Of a DNA stretch of 63,360 bases, positions 1 through 9,385 are shown in pieces. Each line of letters begins with the position of its first letter. The first letter of the stretch is position 1. The position numbers and the translations under genes are program-made. The stretch is from Chromatiaceae bacterium (GTDB lineage: Bacteria; Pseudomonadota; Gammaproteobacteria; Chromatiales; Chromatiaceae). The stretch lies in NCBI GenBank assembly GCA_022340805.1, contig JAJDNF010000090.1, positions 1 through 63,360 of the forward strand, written 5' to 3'. Under the pieces are notes generated by a model. It searched no databases. It was not told the DNA's origin and saw nothing but the letters and a program-made list of their open reading frames with translations.

Positions 1-968
1 TAGCGCCGTGCCGACCAGGCCGCGCCCCCGGGTTCGGCCGCATCGCCAGCGTGAAGTTCCGCATCCAGGCCGGCGCGGCGCAGATTCTCCGCCACGCGCA
101 CCAGCCGGTCCGGATCCAGGTCGACGGCAGTGACCTGCAGATCGGGCACACGTTGCAGGATATCCAGCGTCTTGCCACCCGGTGCGGCGCAGGCATCCAG
201 CACTCGCTGCCGTGGGTGCAGATCCAGGTAGGCGCCGGCCAGCTGCGCGCCCGCATCCTGCACCGAGACCAGGCCGCGCTCGAAACCGGGCAGCAGATCC
301 ACGCTCACCGGGCTATCGAGGACCAGCGCCGTCGCTATGCTGGGGTGTGGCCGAGCCGTCAGCCCGGCCGCCGCCAGCTGGCGTGCATAGTCGGTCCGGC
401 TGACCTGGCCGAGATCGACGCGCAGGGTCAGCGGCGGGCGCTCCTGCAGCGCCGCCAAGATCTGTGTGGCCTGCTCGGGCCAGGCCATACTGATCGCGCG
501 GTACAGCCACTCCGGCTGGGCATAATGCACCGCCGGATCGGCGTCCAGGCGCGCCGCAAGGGTCTGGTATTCGCGCTGCAGGCGACGCAACACGCCGTTT
601 ACCAGCTTGCTCGCCCAGGCCTTGTCGAGGCTGCGCGCCGCCTCGACCGTGGTAGAGAGAGCGGCATGCGCCGGAACCCGGCTGTACAGCAGCTGGTAGG
701 CCCCCATCAGCAGCAGGACGTGCAGATCGCGATCCCTTTTCCTGAACGGCTTGTGCAGCAGGCTGGAGACCAGCGCATCCAGTCGCCGATACCAGCGACA
801 CACCCCATAGCTGAGTTCGGCGCTCAACGCCCGGTCGCGATCATCGAGCGACCCGGGCGGCGCGGCCAGCACGCTGTCCAGCGAACGCCCGTCGAGCACC
901 GCCAGCAGGTTGCGGACCGCCGTCAGGCGCGGGTCAGCCAAGCAGGGTGCCCTGGATGTGGTTGGCAT
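1..968 (-). CDS. rsmB: 16S rRNA (cytosine-C5)-methyltransferase RsmB (partial, C-terminus beyond window)
   Basis: RsmB methylates C967 of 16S rRNA using S-adenosylmethionine. About 322 codons are visible, read by reverse-complementing the start of the window. The N-terminal half is the NusB-like RNA-binding domain (motif YGVCRWYRRLD early on, then VNGVLRRLQRE). The Rossmann methyltransferase core follows, with the SAM-binding motif VLDACAAPGGKT and then AVDLDPDRL. The catalytic cysteine region lies outside the window. The chosen ATG at 968 has GGGTGA just upstream and lies inside the end of fmt, a 35-bp overlap; an in-frame TTG at 941 is an alternative start. It is the third gene of the def-fmt-rsmB order that is standard in proteobacteria. 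Family assignment is secure; only the start is uncertain. Confidence 0.9.
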   Translation of the reverse strand, partial: MPTTSRAPCLADPRLTAVRNLLAVLDGRSLDSVLAAPPGSLDDRDRALSAELSYGVCRWYRRLDALVSSLLHKPFRKRDRDLHVLLLMGAYQLLYSRVPAHAALSTTVEAARSLDKAWASKLVNGVLRRLQREYQTLAARLDADPAVHYAQPEWLYRAISMAWPEQATQILAALQERPPLTLRVDLGQVSRTDYARQLAAAGLTARPHPSIATALVLDSPVSVDLLPGFERGLVSVQDAGAQLAGAYLDLHPRQRVLDACAAPGGKTLDILQRVPDLQVTAVDLDPDRLVRVAENLRRAGLDAELHAGDAAEPGGAAWSARR

Positions 969-1869
969 TGATGAAGTCACCCGCGCCCATCGCCCGTTTG
1001 CCGGGCAGCTGCAGCTCGGTGATACGCAGCAGGCCGTCGCCGGTCGCCACATCGATGCCGCTGCGCGCGGCATTCATCACCATCCCCGGCGAGCCGCCGA
1101 CCCCGCTGATTGCAAGCGCGCGCCAGATCCGCAGACTGGCGTCCTCGAAACGCGTCTGCGCTACCGGCCATGGGTTGAACGCACGCACCTGGCGCTCGAT
1201 AGTAAGCGCCGACCGGGTCCAGTCGATCCAGGCCTCCGACTTGTCGATCTTGCGCGCGTAGCATGTCTGCGCCTCGTCCTGCGGGACCGCGACCAGGCTG
1301 CCATCGAGGATCCCCGGCAGCGCCTGCATCAACGCCGCGGCGCCGAGCGTCGAGAGGCGGTCGTGCAGACTCCCGCCGGTCTCATCGGCGGCCAGCGGCA
1401 CCTGTTCCACCAGATACATCGGCCCGGTGTCCAGACCCTCTTCCATCTGCATGATCGTGACCCCCGATGTCGCGTCGCCGGCCAGCACCGCGCGCTGGAT
1501 CGGCGCCGCGCCGCGCCAGCGCGGCAGCACCGAGGCGTGGATGTTGACGCAGCCGTGACGCGGCGCATCGAGCACCCCTTTGGGTAACAGCAGACCGTAG
1601 GCAACCACCACCATCAGGTCGGCGTGCAGGGATGCCAGCTCGGCAATACTCGCCGGATCCTTGAAGTTGACCGGCTGGTAGACCGGTATGCCGGCATCCA
1701 TCGCCACCTCCTTTACCGGGCTCGGACTGAGTTTGCGGCCACGTCCTGCGGGCCGGTCCGGCTGCGTGTAGGCGGCCACCACCCGGTGCGCCGAGCCGAG
1801 CAGCGCGCGCAGCGGGGGGACGGAAAACTCGGGGGTGCCGGCGAAGATTATGCGTTTCGAATCGGTCAT
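934..1869 (-). CDS. fmt: Methionyl-tRNA formyltransferase
   Basis: Fmt transfers a formyl group from 10-formyl-tetrahydrofolate to initiator Met-tRNA. The 311-residue product has the usual family length. It opens with IIFAGTPEFSVPPL, carries the catalytic block NIHASVLPRWRGAAPIQ near residue 110 and the following MQMEEGLDTGPM segment, and ends in the C-terminal OB-fold tRNA-binding domain. It lies 95 bp downstream of def and overlaps rsmB, consistent with one minus-strand transcript that makes and removes the formyl group of nascent proteins and modifies rRNA. Confidence 0.97.
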   Translation of the reverse strand: MTDSKRIIFAGTPEFSVPPLRALLGSAHRVVAAYTQPDRPAGRGRKLSPSPVKEVAMDAGIPVYQPVNFKDPASIAELASLHADLMVVVAYGLLLPKGVLDAPRHGCVNIHASVLPRWRGAAPIQRAVLAGDATSGVTIMQMEEGLDTGPMYLVEQVPLAADETGGSLHDRLSTLGAAALMQALPGILDGSLVAVPQDEAQTCYARKIDKSEAWIDWTRSALTIERQVRAFNPWPVAQTRFEDASLRIWRALAISGVGGSPGMVMNAARSGIDVATGDGLLRITELQLPGKRAMGAGDFINANHIQGTLLG

Positions 1870-1964
1870 GGTCGGCTCGGGAATGGGAACCGGGTCTCAG
1901 TGCCTGCCCCCACCCCGGCCTAGGCTTGAGCGGAAGCAGGGCGCAACCAGGCGCTGGTGGTGGA

Positions 1965-2495
1965 TCAGATGGCGCGGCGGTTCTGCGTCTTATCACCGCC
2001 CTGACGCGCCTCTTTCTCGAGCTTTTTGCGAATCCGCTGGCGTTTCAGGCTCGACAGGTAATCGACGAACAGTTTCCCGTCGAGGTGATCGATCTCGTGC
2101 TGAATACATACCGAGAGCAGCCCATCGATGTCCAGTTCGAACGGATTGCCGTCGCGGTCGAGGGCGCGCACGCGGACCCGTTCGGCGCGCTGCACGGTCT
2201 CGTAGACGCCCGGAACCGACAGGCAGCCCTCGTCCATCTCCTCCTCGCCCTGTCTGTCGAGGATCTCCGGGTTTACCAGCGCGATCGGTTGGCTGCGGTC
2301 CTCCGAGGTATCCACCACGATCACCCGGCGCGGCTCGTTGACCTGGATCGCAGCCAGGCCGATACCCGGGGCCGCGTACATGGTCTCGAACATGTCATCG
2401 ATCAATTTGCGCACCGTATCGTCGACCTCCGCCACCGGCTTGGCGATGTTGCGCAGGCGTGCGTCGGGAAAGTGCAGAATATCGAGGATCGCCAT
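1965..2495 (-). CDS. def: Peptide deformylase
   Basis: Def removes the N-formyl group from new proteins and uses a bound metal, normally Fe2+. All three family motifs are present: GIGLAAIQ near residue 45, EGCLS with the metal-binding cysteine near residue 90, and HEIDH with the two metal-binding histidines near residue 133. At 176 residues it is slightly longer than the E. coli enzyme. It is the first gene of the minus-strand def-fmt-rsmB set and is transcribed divergently from the LysM gene; the roughly 190-bp gap between their start codons should hold both promoters. Confidence 0.97.
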   Translation of the reverse strand: MAILDILHFPDARLRNIAKPVAEVDDTVRKLIDDMFETMYAAPGIGLAAIQVNEPRRVIVVDTSEDRSQPIALVNPEILDRQGEEEMDEGCLSVPGVYETVQRAERVRVRALDRDGNPFELDIDGLLSVCIQHEIDHLDGKLFVDYLSSLKRQRIRKKLEKEARQGGDKTQNRRAI

Positions 2496-2683
2496 GTCTT
2501 CTCTCGCGTTCTATAGTCTTCGGCTGAACAACCTCCGCCAGGCGGCGGTTTGCGCTAAGATTTCACCACAAAATCAGGGTCGTCGACCGGCGAGCTAAAG
2601 GGAATGCCGGTTCAAGCCGTAAATAATAACGCAATCCAACCTTTTTGACTGATCGGAAGTCGCCATCGCGCCAAGGGAATTCC

Positions 2684-3712
2684 ATGTTTAAAGCCTGCAA
2701 AAGTCTGATTCTGCTGCTGTTATGTGCCTTGTCGGTCCCACTGGCGCTGGCAGGCGATCTGCTCCGCGCCAACCACCCGGATCACTACACCGTGGTCAAG
2801 GGCGATACGCTGTGGGACATCGCCGGGCGCTTCCTGCAAGAACCCTGGCGCTGGCCGGAGATCTGGTACGTCAACCCGCAGATCGCCAACCCGCACCTGA
2901 TCTACCCGGGCGACCAGCTCGAACTGGTGTACATCGACGGCAAGCCGCAACTGCGCATGAGCCGTGGCCCGCTCAAGCTCTCCCCCTCGGTGCGTGCGAC
3001 GCCATGGGACGGCGCGATTCCGACCATCCCGGTCGATGCGATCGGCCCGTTCCTGACCCGCCCTTACGTGCTCGACCAGAGCCAGATCGACGCCGCGCCG
3101 CACATAGTCGCGTTTGCCGATGAGCACATCATTGGCGGTGCCGGCCAGAAGGCCTATGTGCGCCAAATCGATGAGGTCGAGCCGCTCAAGTACGAGATCG
3201 TGCGCCCCGGCGGCCCGTACAAGGATGCCGACACCGGCGAGGTCCTGGGCTACGAGGCCCTCTATATTGGCACCTCCGAGCTGCAGCGCACCGGCGACCC
3301 GGCTACCGTGTTCATCAACTCGACCGAGTTGGAGGCGGTAATCGGCGACCGCCTGATTCCGGCTGGCGAGGAGCGGGCCACGGCCAACTTCACCCCACAC
3401 GCACCGGCCGGCGAAGTGAGGGGCAGCATCATCTCCGTGTTCAACGGGGTCAACCAGATCGGCCAGTACAACGTGGTCGTGCTCGACCGCGGCGCCGCGG
3501 ACGGGCTGGACAGCGGCACCGTGCTGCGCGTCGACCAGCGCGGCGAGACCGTCCGCGACGTGGTCACACCGGATCCGCGTGATACCGTCACCCTGCCCGA
3601 CGAGGAGGCCGGCCTGCTGATGGTGTTCCGCACCTTCGACCGGGTCAGCTTCGGTCTGGTGATGCACGCGTCCCGGGTCATCCACGTGAACGATCGGGTG
3701 CGCAATCCCTGA
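2684..3712 (+). CDS. LysM-domain exported protein
   Basis: The 342-residue protein starts with a Sec-type signal peptide (FKACKSLILLLLCALSVPLALAG, residues 2-24). One LysM peptidoglycan-binding domain follows at about residues 34-82 (HYTVVKGDTLWDIAGRF, then PHLIYPGDQLEL). The remaining 260 residues match the uncharacterised region seen in other proteins encoded between def and dprA in gammaproteobacteria; I do not recognise an enzyme domain. The ATG at 2684 is preferred over an upstream TTG at 2645 because AAGGGA precedes it at good spacing and the signal peptide then begins at once. It lies 22 bp before dprA, so the two are probably co-transcribed. A periplasmic, cell-wall-associated role is inferred. 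Confidence 0.88.
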   Translation: MFKACKSLILLLLCALSVPLALAGDLLRANHPDHYTVVKGDTLWDIAGRFLQEPWRWPEIWYVNPQIANPHLIYPGDQLELVYIDGKPQLRMSRGPLKLSPSVRATPWDGAIPTIPVDAIGPFLTRPYVLDQSQIDAAPHIVAFADEHIIGGAGQKAYVRQIDEVEPLKYEIVRPGGPYKDADTGEVLGYEALYIGTSELQRTGDPATVFINSTELEAVIGDRLIPAGEERATANFTPHAPAGEVRGSIISVFNGVNQIGQYNVVVLDRGAADGLDSGTVLRVDQRGETVRDVVTPDPRDTVTLPDEEAGLLMVFRTFDRVSFGLVMHASRVIHVNDRVRNP

Positions 3713-3734
3713 CCTGACCATGCCGCGAGGTTGA

Positions 3735-4850
3735 ATGGACTCAACCCCCTCCGACGAAGCCGCCGCCTGGTGCGCCCTGTTGCGCGCACCAGGGGTCGGA
3801 TGCCAGACCCTCAACCCACTGCTCGCAGCGGGAGCGTCGGCGAGCCAGCTGATCGAGAGGCCGCCGGCAGACCTCCCTGGGGTGTTGCGCGACTACCTGC
3901 GCAGCCCCGACTGGCGTGGAGCAGAGGCCGATATGCGCTGGCTCGAGCAGCCGCGCAACTTTCTGCTCTGCATCAGCGACCCGGCCTACCCGGCATTGCT
4001 GCACAGGCTTCCCAACCCGCCCAGCGCGCTGTTCCTGCATGGCGACCCTGAGCTGCTGGCACTGCCACAGCTGGCGATCGTCGGCAGCCGCAGTCCGACC
4101 ACGACCGGACGGCGCAACGCGCAGGAATTTGCCGCCTTTCTGGCCGCGGCCGGCCTGGTCATCGACAGCGGCCTTGCGAGCGGCATCGACGCGGCGGCCC
4201 ATAAGGGTGCACTGACCGCCGAGGGGCTGACCCTGGCGGTGACCGGAACCGGGCTCGACCGGGTCTACCCGGCCGCCAACCGCAGCCTGGCCCACGACAT
4301 CGCGATGAACGGCCTGCTGGTATCGGAATTCCCTACCGGCACGCCGCCAATGCCGGGCAATTTTCCACGCCGCAATCGCGTGCTGGCCGGCCTGAGTCTC
4401 GGCACCCTGGTCGTCGAGGCGGCGCCGCAGAGCGGCTCGCTGATCACCGCCCGACTGGCCGCGGAAGCAGGCCGCGAGGTGTTCGCGATTCCCGGATCGA
4501 TCCACAACCCGCTGGCACGCGGCTGCCATGCCCTGATCCGCGATGGCGCCAAGTTGGTCGAGACCGGCGAACACATACTCGAAGAACTCGCCCCACTGCT
4601 GCATGCGGTGGGGTTCAGGCCACGCGCGCCCCTGCCTGCCGCCAGTGTGGAGGCCGCGCCGCAGGACCCGCAGCATCAAAGCCTGCTCGACGCGATGGGA
4701 TTCGAACCCATGACCACCGACGAACTGGTCGAGCGAACCGGGTTCCCGGCCGGCGAGGTGTCGTCCATGCTTCTATTGCTCGAAATGCAGGGTCATGTAT
4801 TATCCGGGGCAGGTGGACTGTTCACACGAGTTGGAATTAGCCGAGAGTGA
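3735..4850 (+). CDS. dprA: DNA-processing protein DprA (Smf)
   Basis: DprA loads RecA onto incoming single-stranded DNA during natural transformation. The 371-residue protein has an N-terminal helical region, the Rossmann-like core at about residues 100-300 with AIVGSRSPTTTGRR, DSGLASGIDAAAHKGAL and FPRRNRVLAGLSLGTLVVEA, and a C-terminal winged-helix segment at about 315-370 (LLDAMGFEPMTTDELVERTG). It follows the LysM gene and precedes smg, the usual proteobacterial order. Its presence alone does not show competence, because dprA is widely retained in non-transformable bacteria. Confidence 0.96.
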   Translation: MDSTPSDEAAAWCALLRAPGVGCQTLNPLLAAGASASQLIERPPADLPGVLRDYLRSPDWRGAEADMRWLEQPRNFLLCISDPAYPALLHRLPNPPSALFLHGDPELLALPQLAIVGSRSPTTTGRRNAQEFAAFLAAAGLVIDSGLASGIDAAAHKGALTAEGLTLAVTGTGLDRVYPAANRSLAHDIAMNGLLVSEFPTGTPPMPGNFPRRNRVLAGLSLGTLVVEAAPQSGSLITARLAAEAGREVFAIPGSIHNPLARGCHALIRDGAKLVETGEHILEELAPLLHAVGFRPRAPLPAASVEAAPQDPQHQSLLDAMGFEPMTTDELVERTGFPAGEVSSMLLLLEMQGHVLSGAGGLFTRVGISRE

Positions 4851-4934
4851 ACCCATATCCCGCCTTAACCGGCCAGGAACCGGGACGCTCCCATCGTCCT
4901 CTGTGGCCTCCTTTTCCCCGCCAGGAAGACTGCC

Positions 4935-5414
4935 GTGAACGAAAACGTCATCGACGTCTTGATCTATATCTACGAGAACTATATGGATACGGAGGAATCT
5001 GTTCCCACCGACCAGATCACGCTCGAAGAGGAACTGGTGCAGGCCGGCTTCCCGCAGGGAGAAATCAAGAAGGCATTCAACTGGTTAGATGAACTGGCAT
5101 GGCGCCAGGGGACGCTTAGCTATGCGGATGCGCAGCCGAACCGCTCGATGCGGATCTACAGCGAACGCGAGCAGCAGCGCATCGACCTCGAGATCCAGGG
5201 CATGTTGCTGTACCTCGAACAGACCGGCATCCTCGACCCGATGAGCCGCGAACTGGTGATCGAACGGGCGATGGCCATCGAGACCGAGGAGCTGACCGCG
5301 GACGACGTGAAATGGATCGTCCTGCTGGTGCTGCTCAACCAGCCGGGCCAGGAAAATGCGTTCGCGCTGATGGAAGAGCTGGTCTACAACGGCGAGCCTC
5401 TGTACTTGCACTGA
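4935..5414 (+). CDS. smg: Smg family protein (DUF494)
   Basis: The 159-residue acidic protein belongs to the Smg/DUF494 family, whose function is unknown. It begins MNENVIDVLIYIYENYMD and contains AGFPQGEIKKAFNWLDEL, both hallmarks of the family. The start is a GTG at 4935 with AGGAAG upstream. It sits between dprA and topA as in many gammaproteobacteria, 84 bp after dprA. Predicted cytoplasmic: no signal peptide or membrane segment is visible. Confidence 0.93.
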   Translation: MNENVIDVLIYIYENYMDTEESVPTDQITLEEELVQAGFPQGEIKKAFNWLDELAWRQGTLSYADAQPNRSMRIYSEREQQRIDLEIQGMLLYLEQTGILDPMSRELVIERAMAIETEELTADDVKWIVLLVLLNQPGQENAFALMEELVYNGEPLYLH

Positions 5415-5475
5415 ACACATTGCCCCGCGGCCGTGCTTTAGGGCGCCCAGAACAGCAGTCGCGACAACGGCGCGC

Positions 5476-5511
5476 TTGACACCCCTCCTGCCGGCCGGCT
5501 ATCCGTATAAA
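5476..5511 (+). promoter_or_regulatory. Possible promoter elements upstream of topA
   Basis: A perfect TTGACA lies at 5476-5481 and TATAAA at 5506-5511, but they are 24 bp apart, which is too far for one sigma-70 promoter. TTGACA could instead pair with a poor -10 (CTATCC) at 5499-5504. The location, between smg and topA and before the hairpin at 5555-5580, is plausible for a topA promoter. Low confidence. Confidence 0.3.
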
Positions 5512-5554
5512 AAGGGCGGGCCGTCGATCCCGCCAGCTTTCCGATCACAACCGA

Positions 5555-5580
5555 CCCGTACCGACGAGGTACGGGTTTTT
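5555..5580 (+). terminator. Intrinsic terminator-like hairpin in the topA leader
   Basis: An 8-bp perfect stem, CCCGTACC and GGTACGGG, encloses a 5-nt loop (GACGA) and is followed directly by five T residues. It ends 22 bp before the topA start codon, 140 bp after the smg stop. It may end the dprA-smg transcript, or act as a leader attenuator if topA transcription begins upstream of it. Confidence 0.7.
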
Positions 5581-5602
5581 GCACACAGAAGCTGCATTGC
5601 GT

Positions 5603-7900
5603 ATGAATCTGGTTATTGTCGAATCGCCGGCCAAGGCCAAAACGATCAAGAAATACCTTGGCAAGGATTTCGAGGTCCTGGCCTCATACGGCCACGTGCG
5701 TGACCTGGTGCCCAAGGAGGGCGCGGTCGACCCGGACAACGGCTTCGCCATGAAGTACCAGGTGATCGAGCGCAATGACAAGCACGTCAAGGCGATCACC
5801 AACAAGCTCAAGGACGCCGAGTCCCTGTATCTGGCCACCGACCCGGACCGCGAGGGCGAGGCCATTTCCTGGCACCTGTACGAGCTGCTCAAGGGCAAGC
5901 GCGCGCTCAAGGACAAGCCGGTGCATCGCGTGGTGTTCAACGAGATCACCAAGAAGGCGGTACAGGACGCGGTCGCCCATCCACGCGAGCTGTCGATGGA
6001 CCTGGTCAATGCCCAGCAGGCACGTCGCGCGCTCGACTATCTGGTCGGCTTCAACCTGTCGCCGCTGCTGTGGAAGAAGGTCCGTCGCGGCCTGTCCGCC
6101 GGTCGCGTGCAAAGCCCTGCGCTGCGCCTGATCTGTGAACGCGAGGAAGAGATAGAGGCATTCGTCGCCCGCGAATACTGGACGATCGAGGCCGACACCG
6201 CGAAGGGAGGCCAGGCCTTCACCGCCAAGCTGAGCCATTTCGAGGGCGAGAAACTCGGCCAATTCTCGATCACCGAGGCCGCGCGTGCGGCCGAGGTCGA
6301 GCAGGCACTCAGCACCGCGGCCAATGGCCAGCTGGATGTACTGAAGGTCGAGAAGAAGCAACGCAAACGCAACCCGGCCGCGCCCTTCACCACCTCGACC
6401 CTGCAGCAGGAAGCGGCACGCAAGCTCGGCTTCACCGCCCAGCGCACCATGCGTATCGCCCAGCAGCTCTACGAGGGCGTCGACATCGGCAGCGGCGCGG
6501 TCGGCCTGATCACTTACATGCGCACCGACTCGGTCAACCTGGCGGACGAGGCGATCGCCGAGCTGCGCAGCTACATCGGCGGCAAGTTCGGCAAGGACCA
6601 GGTACCCAAGGCCCCGCGCCTGTACAAGACCAAGGCCAAGAACGCCCAGGAGGCGCACGAGGCGATCCGACCCACCTCGGTGCTGAATGCCCCCGACGAT
6701 ATCGCCAGGCACCTCGACAAGGACCAGCTCAAGCTGTACAGCCTGATCTGGAAGCGCACCGTCGCCTGCCAGATGATCCACGCGACCATCGACACCGTGT
6801 CGGCCGACCTCGGCGCCGGCGAGGGCAATGTGTTTCGCGCCACCGGCTCGACCATCGCCAACCCGGGCTTCATCCAGGTCTACCTGGAGGGAACCGATGA
6901 CGCCAAACCGGGTGACGATGACGAAAAAATGCTTCCGCCGCTGGTCGAGGGCGAGCGTGTCGCACTGCAACAGATCCGTACCGAGCAGCACTTCACCGAA
7001 CCGCCACCGCGCTACAGCGAGGCCAGCCTGGTCAAGGCGCTGGAGGAATTTGGCATCGGCCGGCCATCGACCTACGCCTCGATCATCTCGACGCTGCAAG
7101 ACCGCGAATACGTCGAGATGGACAAGAAGCGCTTCATCCCGACCGACGTCGGCCGCGTGGTGAACAAGTTCCTGACCAACTATTTCACTCGCTACGTCGA
7201 CTACGATTTTACCGCCCGCCTCGAGGACGAACTGGATGCGGTGTCGCGTGGCGAGGAAGACTGGGTACCACTGCTGGAGAAGTTCTGGCAACCGTTCAAG
7301 GACCAGATCGACCACACCCAGGAAAACGTCCAGCGCTCCGATGTAACCCAGGAGAAAATCGACGAGCAGTGCCCCAAGTGTGCCGGCCAGCTGGCGATAC
7401 GGCTCGGCCGGAACGGCCGTTTTATCGGCTGCACCAATTACCCGGAGTGCGACTACACCCGCAACCTCGACGAACAGGGCGGGGTCTCTGCCGAGCCCGA
7501 GAAGGTTGGACGGGATTGCCCGGAATGCGGCTCCGAGCTGGTATTCAAGCAGGGCAAGTACGGGCGCTTCATCGGCTGTTCCGGTTATCCCAAGTGCCGT
7601 TACATCGAACCGATCGAGAAACCCAAGGACACCGGCGTGACCTGCCCGAAGTGCCACAAAGGCACGCTGATGCAGCGCAAGTCCAGGCGCGGCAAGGTAT
7701 TTTACTCGTGTTCGACCTACCCCAGGTGCGACTACGCGGTGTGGAACGAGCCGATCGCCGAGCCCTGCCCGAATTGCGGCTGGCCGGTCCTGACCATCAA
7801 GACCACCAAGCGCAGTGGAACCCAGAAGGTGTGCCCCCAGCAGGAGTGTTCCTTCGTCGAATCCTACGAGGCCCCGGCTGGGACGGCCGCGGAGGGTTGA
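5603..7900 (+). CDS. topA: DNA topoisomerase I
   Basis: Type IA topoisomerase that relaxes negative supercoils. The 765-residue protein opens with the TOPRIM domain (NLVIVESPAKAKTIKKYLG, then ATDPDREGEAISWHL). The active-site tyrosine motif is GLITYMRTDSVN near residue 305, and RPTSVLNAP follows. The C-terminal 180 residues hold four Cys4 zinc-ribbon units (CPKC..C, CPEC..C, CPKC..C, CPNC..C), the last being degenerate in spacing. The ATG at 5603 gives the conserved MNLVIVESPAKAKTI start; longer in-frame openings add only unconserved residues and run into the terminator hairpin. tsaC follows after 54 bp. Confidence 0.98.
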   Translation: MNLVIVESPAKAKTIKKYLGKDFEVLASYGHVRDLVPKEGAVDPDNGFAMKYQVIERNDKHVKAITNKLKDAESLYLATDPDREGEAISWHLYELLKGKRALKDKPVHRVVFNEITKKAVQDAVAHPRELSMDLVNAQQARRALDYLVGFNLSPLLWKKVRRGLSAGRVQSPALRLICEREEEIEAFVAREYWTIEADTAKGGQAFTAKLSHFEGEKLGQFSITEAARAAEVEQALSTAANGQLDVLKVEKKQRKRNPAAPFTTSTLQQEAARKLGFTAQRTMRIAQQLYEGVDIGSGAVGLITYMRTDSVNLADEAIAELRSYIGGKFGKDQVPKAPRLYKTKAKNAQEAHEAIRPTSVLNAPDDIARHLDKDQLKLYSLIWKRTVACQMIHATIDTVSADLGAGEGNVFRATGSTIANPGFIQVYLEGTDDAKPGDDDEKMLPPLVEGERVALQQIRTEQHFTEPPPRYSEASLVKALEEFGIGRPSTYASIISTLQDREYVEMDKKRFIPTDVGRVVNKFLTNYFTRYVDYDFTARLEDELDAVSRGEEDWVPLLEKFWQPFKDQIDHTQENVQRSDVTQEKIDEQCPKCAGQLAIRLGRNGRFIGCTNYPECDYTRNLDEQGGVSAEPEKVGRDCPECGSELVFKQGKYGRFIGCSGYPKCRYIEPIEKPKDTGVTCPKCHKGTLMQRKSRRGKVFYSCSTYPRCDYAVWNEPIAEPCPNCGWPVLTIKTTKRSGTQKVCPQQECSFVESYEAPAGTAAEG

Positions 7901-7954
7901 TCACGCGATGAGGTCCACGGTTGCGGGCGCGGGTGCGCCCTGGCCCCTCGACTG

Positions 7955-8521
7955 ATGGCAGCACCGGGCGGGCGCTTCAGGCTGCGGCGCGCCGTGCGCG
8001 TGATGCGCGCCGGCGGGGTGGTCGCGTACCCCACCGAGGCCGTGTATGGGCTGGGCTGCGATCCGTTGAACCACGACGCGGTGATGCGCCTGCTGACGAT
8101 CAAGCGGCGTCCGCCGGAAAAGGGCCTGATCCTGATAGCCAGCCGCTTCGACCAGCTCACGCCCTTCCTCCGGGTCACTGGGGAAGAGGTCAGGCAGCGT
8201 CTCGACGCCACTTGGCCCGGACCGGTGACCTGGCTGCTGCCGGCCAGTCCCGCCACCCCGAACTGGCTGCGAGGCGTGCACGACTCGCTGGCAGTGCGGG
8301 TCACCGCACACCCGCTGGCCGCAGCACTGTGCGAGGCCTTCGGCGGGCCGATCGTGTCGACCAGCGCCAACGCCAGCGGCCGTCCGCCGGCGCGCACCGC
8401 GCTGCAGGCTGTTCTGCGCTGCCCCGGCGTCGACTTGGTGCTGGTGGGAGCCACCGGCGGTCTGCGCCGCCCGACCCCGATCCGCGACGCGCTCAGCGGA
8501 AAGCTGCTGCGGGTCGGCTAG
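7955..8521 (+). CDS. tsaC: L-threonylcarbamoyladenylate synthase TsaC
   Basis: TsaC makes threonylcarbamoyl-AMP from threonine, bicarbonate and ATP for the t6A37 modification of tRNAs that read ANN codons. At 188 residues it is the short TsaC (YrdC) type without a Sua5 extension. Visible motifs are GGVVAYPTEAVYGLGCDP, IKRRPPEKGLILIAS, and PIVSTSANASGRPPA, with WPGPVTWLLPA between them. It follows topA by 54 bp, the same neighbourhood as E. coli yrdC, which lies near dprA, smg and a topA-like zinc-finger gene. Confidence 0.95.
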   Translation: MAAPGGRFRLRRAVRVMRAGGVVAYPTEAVYGLGCDPLNHDAVMRLLTIKRRPPEKGLILIASRFDQLTPFLRVTGEEVRQRLDATWPGPVTWLLPASPATPNWLRGVHDSLAVRVTAHPLAAALCEAFGGPIVSTSANASGRPPARTALQAVLRCPGVDLVLVGATGGLRRPTPIRDALSGKLLRVG

Positions 8522-8703
8522 GCGGCAGCCGCAGCCACTGGCCTGGACGCTGCCGCGTGCGGGCTGGTGCAGGAATCGGCCCCGCCGGCCGATATGAAGA
8601 GCGGCGTGATCCTGCACCCCCGATAGGCGAGACGGGGGCGTGATGCGATAAGGTTCCCATCCATGGGCACGGAAAACACCATCGGCAGCGTGACGGGGCA
8701 AAC

Positions 8704-9384
8704 GTGAATCGGCTGGTTCGTCTGTTTCGCACATCGATCGGCAGCAAACTGGTGGTGGCCGCCAGCGGCACACTGCTGCTTGGGTTTCTGTTTGTTCACG
8801 CGGGCGGCAACCTGCTGATCCTGAAAGGGCCCGACGCGCTCAACGGCTACGCGGACTGGATGCAGGGACACCCGCTGTTGTGGGGTTTCCGCCTCGGGCT
8901 GCTCGCGCTGTTCGCGGTCCATGTGCTGACAGCGATACGCCTGGCACGCGCGAACCGTGCCGCACGACCGACACCCTACCGCCGGATCGCACGCCTGGGT
9001 GCGCGGCTGCCCGGGCGCCTGATGGTGTTCAGCGGCCTGTTGCTGCTGGCATTCCTGATCTTCCATCTGCTGCACCTGACCGTGCGCGCGGTCGGCCCCG
9101 AGGTGCAACCGCTGCTCGACGGTGCCGGTAGGGTCGATGTCTACGGGATGATCGTCGCCAGCTTCAGCGAACCACTGACCGCGGCCGTCTACCTGCTTGC
9201 GATGGGGTTGCTCGGCCTGCACCTGGTGCACGCGATCGAGGGCCTGTTCCAGACCTTGGGCTTCAATCATGAGAGTTACCAAGGCCTGATCCGGCTCCTC
9301 GCCCCGGCGCTGACCCTGCTACTGGTCAGCGGCTTCGCGGCCATCCCGCTGCTGGTAATCAGCGGCGCGCTGGGCGGCGGCTGA
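8704..9384 (+). CDS. sdhC: Succinate dehydrogenase/fumarate reductase cytochrome b558 subunit (type B)
   Basis: This is the membrane anchor of the quinone-linked enzyme encoded with the next two genes. The 226-residue protein has five predicted membrane helices at about residues 15-40, 55-80, 100-125, 155-180 and 200-222. Histidines suited to bind two b haems lie inside them ([32 protein letters not shown]). A single large cytochrome b anchor is the type B arrangement known from Bacillus, Wolinella, Bacteroidota and Chlorobi, whereas the usual gammaproteobacterial enzyme has two small anchors. It ends 1 bp before the flavoprotein gene. Confidence 0.9.
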   Translation: MNRLVRLFRTSIGSKLVVAASGTLLLGFLFVHAGGNLLILKGPDALNGYADWMQGHPLLWGFRLGLLALFAVHVLTAIRLARANRAARPTPYRRIARLGARLPGRLMVFSGLLLLAFLIFHLLHLTVRAVGPEVQPLLDGAGRVDVYGMIVASFSEPLTAAVYLLAMGLLGLHLVHAIEGLFQTLGFNHESYQGLIRLLAPALTLLLVSGFAAIPLLVISGALGGG

Positions 9385-9385
9385 C

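Noticed and set aside
51..971. 306-codon plus-strand opening at the start of the window
   Set aside because: It is antisense to rsmB, whose reverse-complement reading gives a clear NusB-like domain and SAM-binding motif; the plus-strand product has no family pattern.
5684..7657. 657-codon minus-strand opening opposite topA
   Set aside because: High-GC mirror reading of topA third positions; no domain pattern, while topA is unmistakable.
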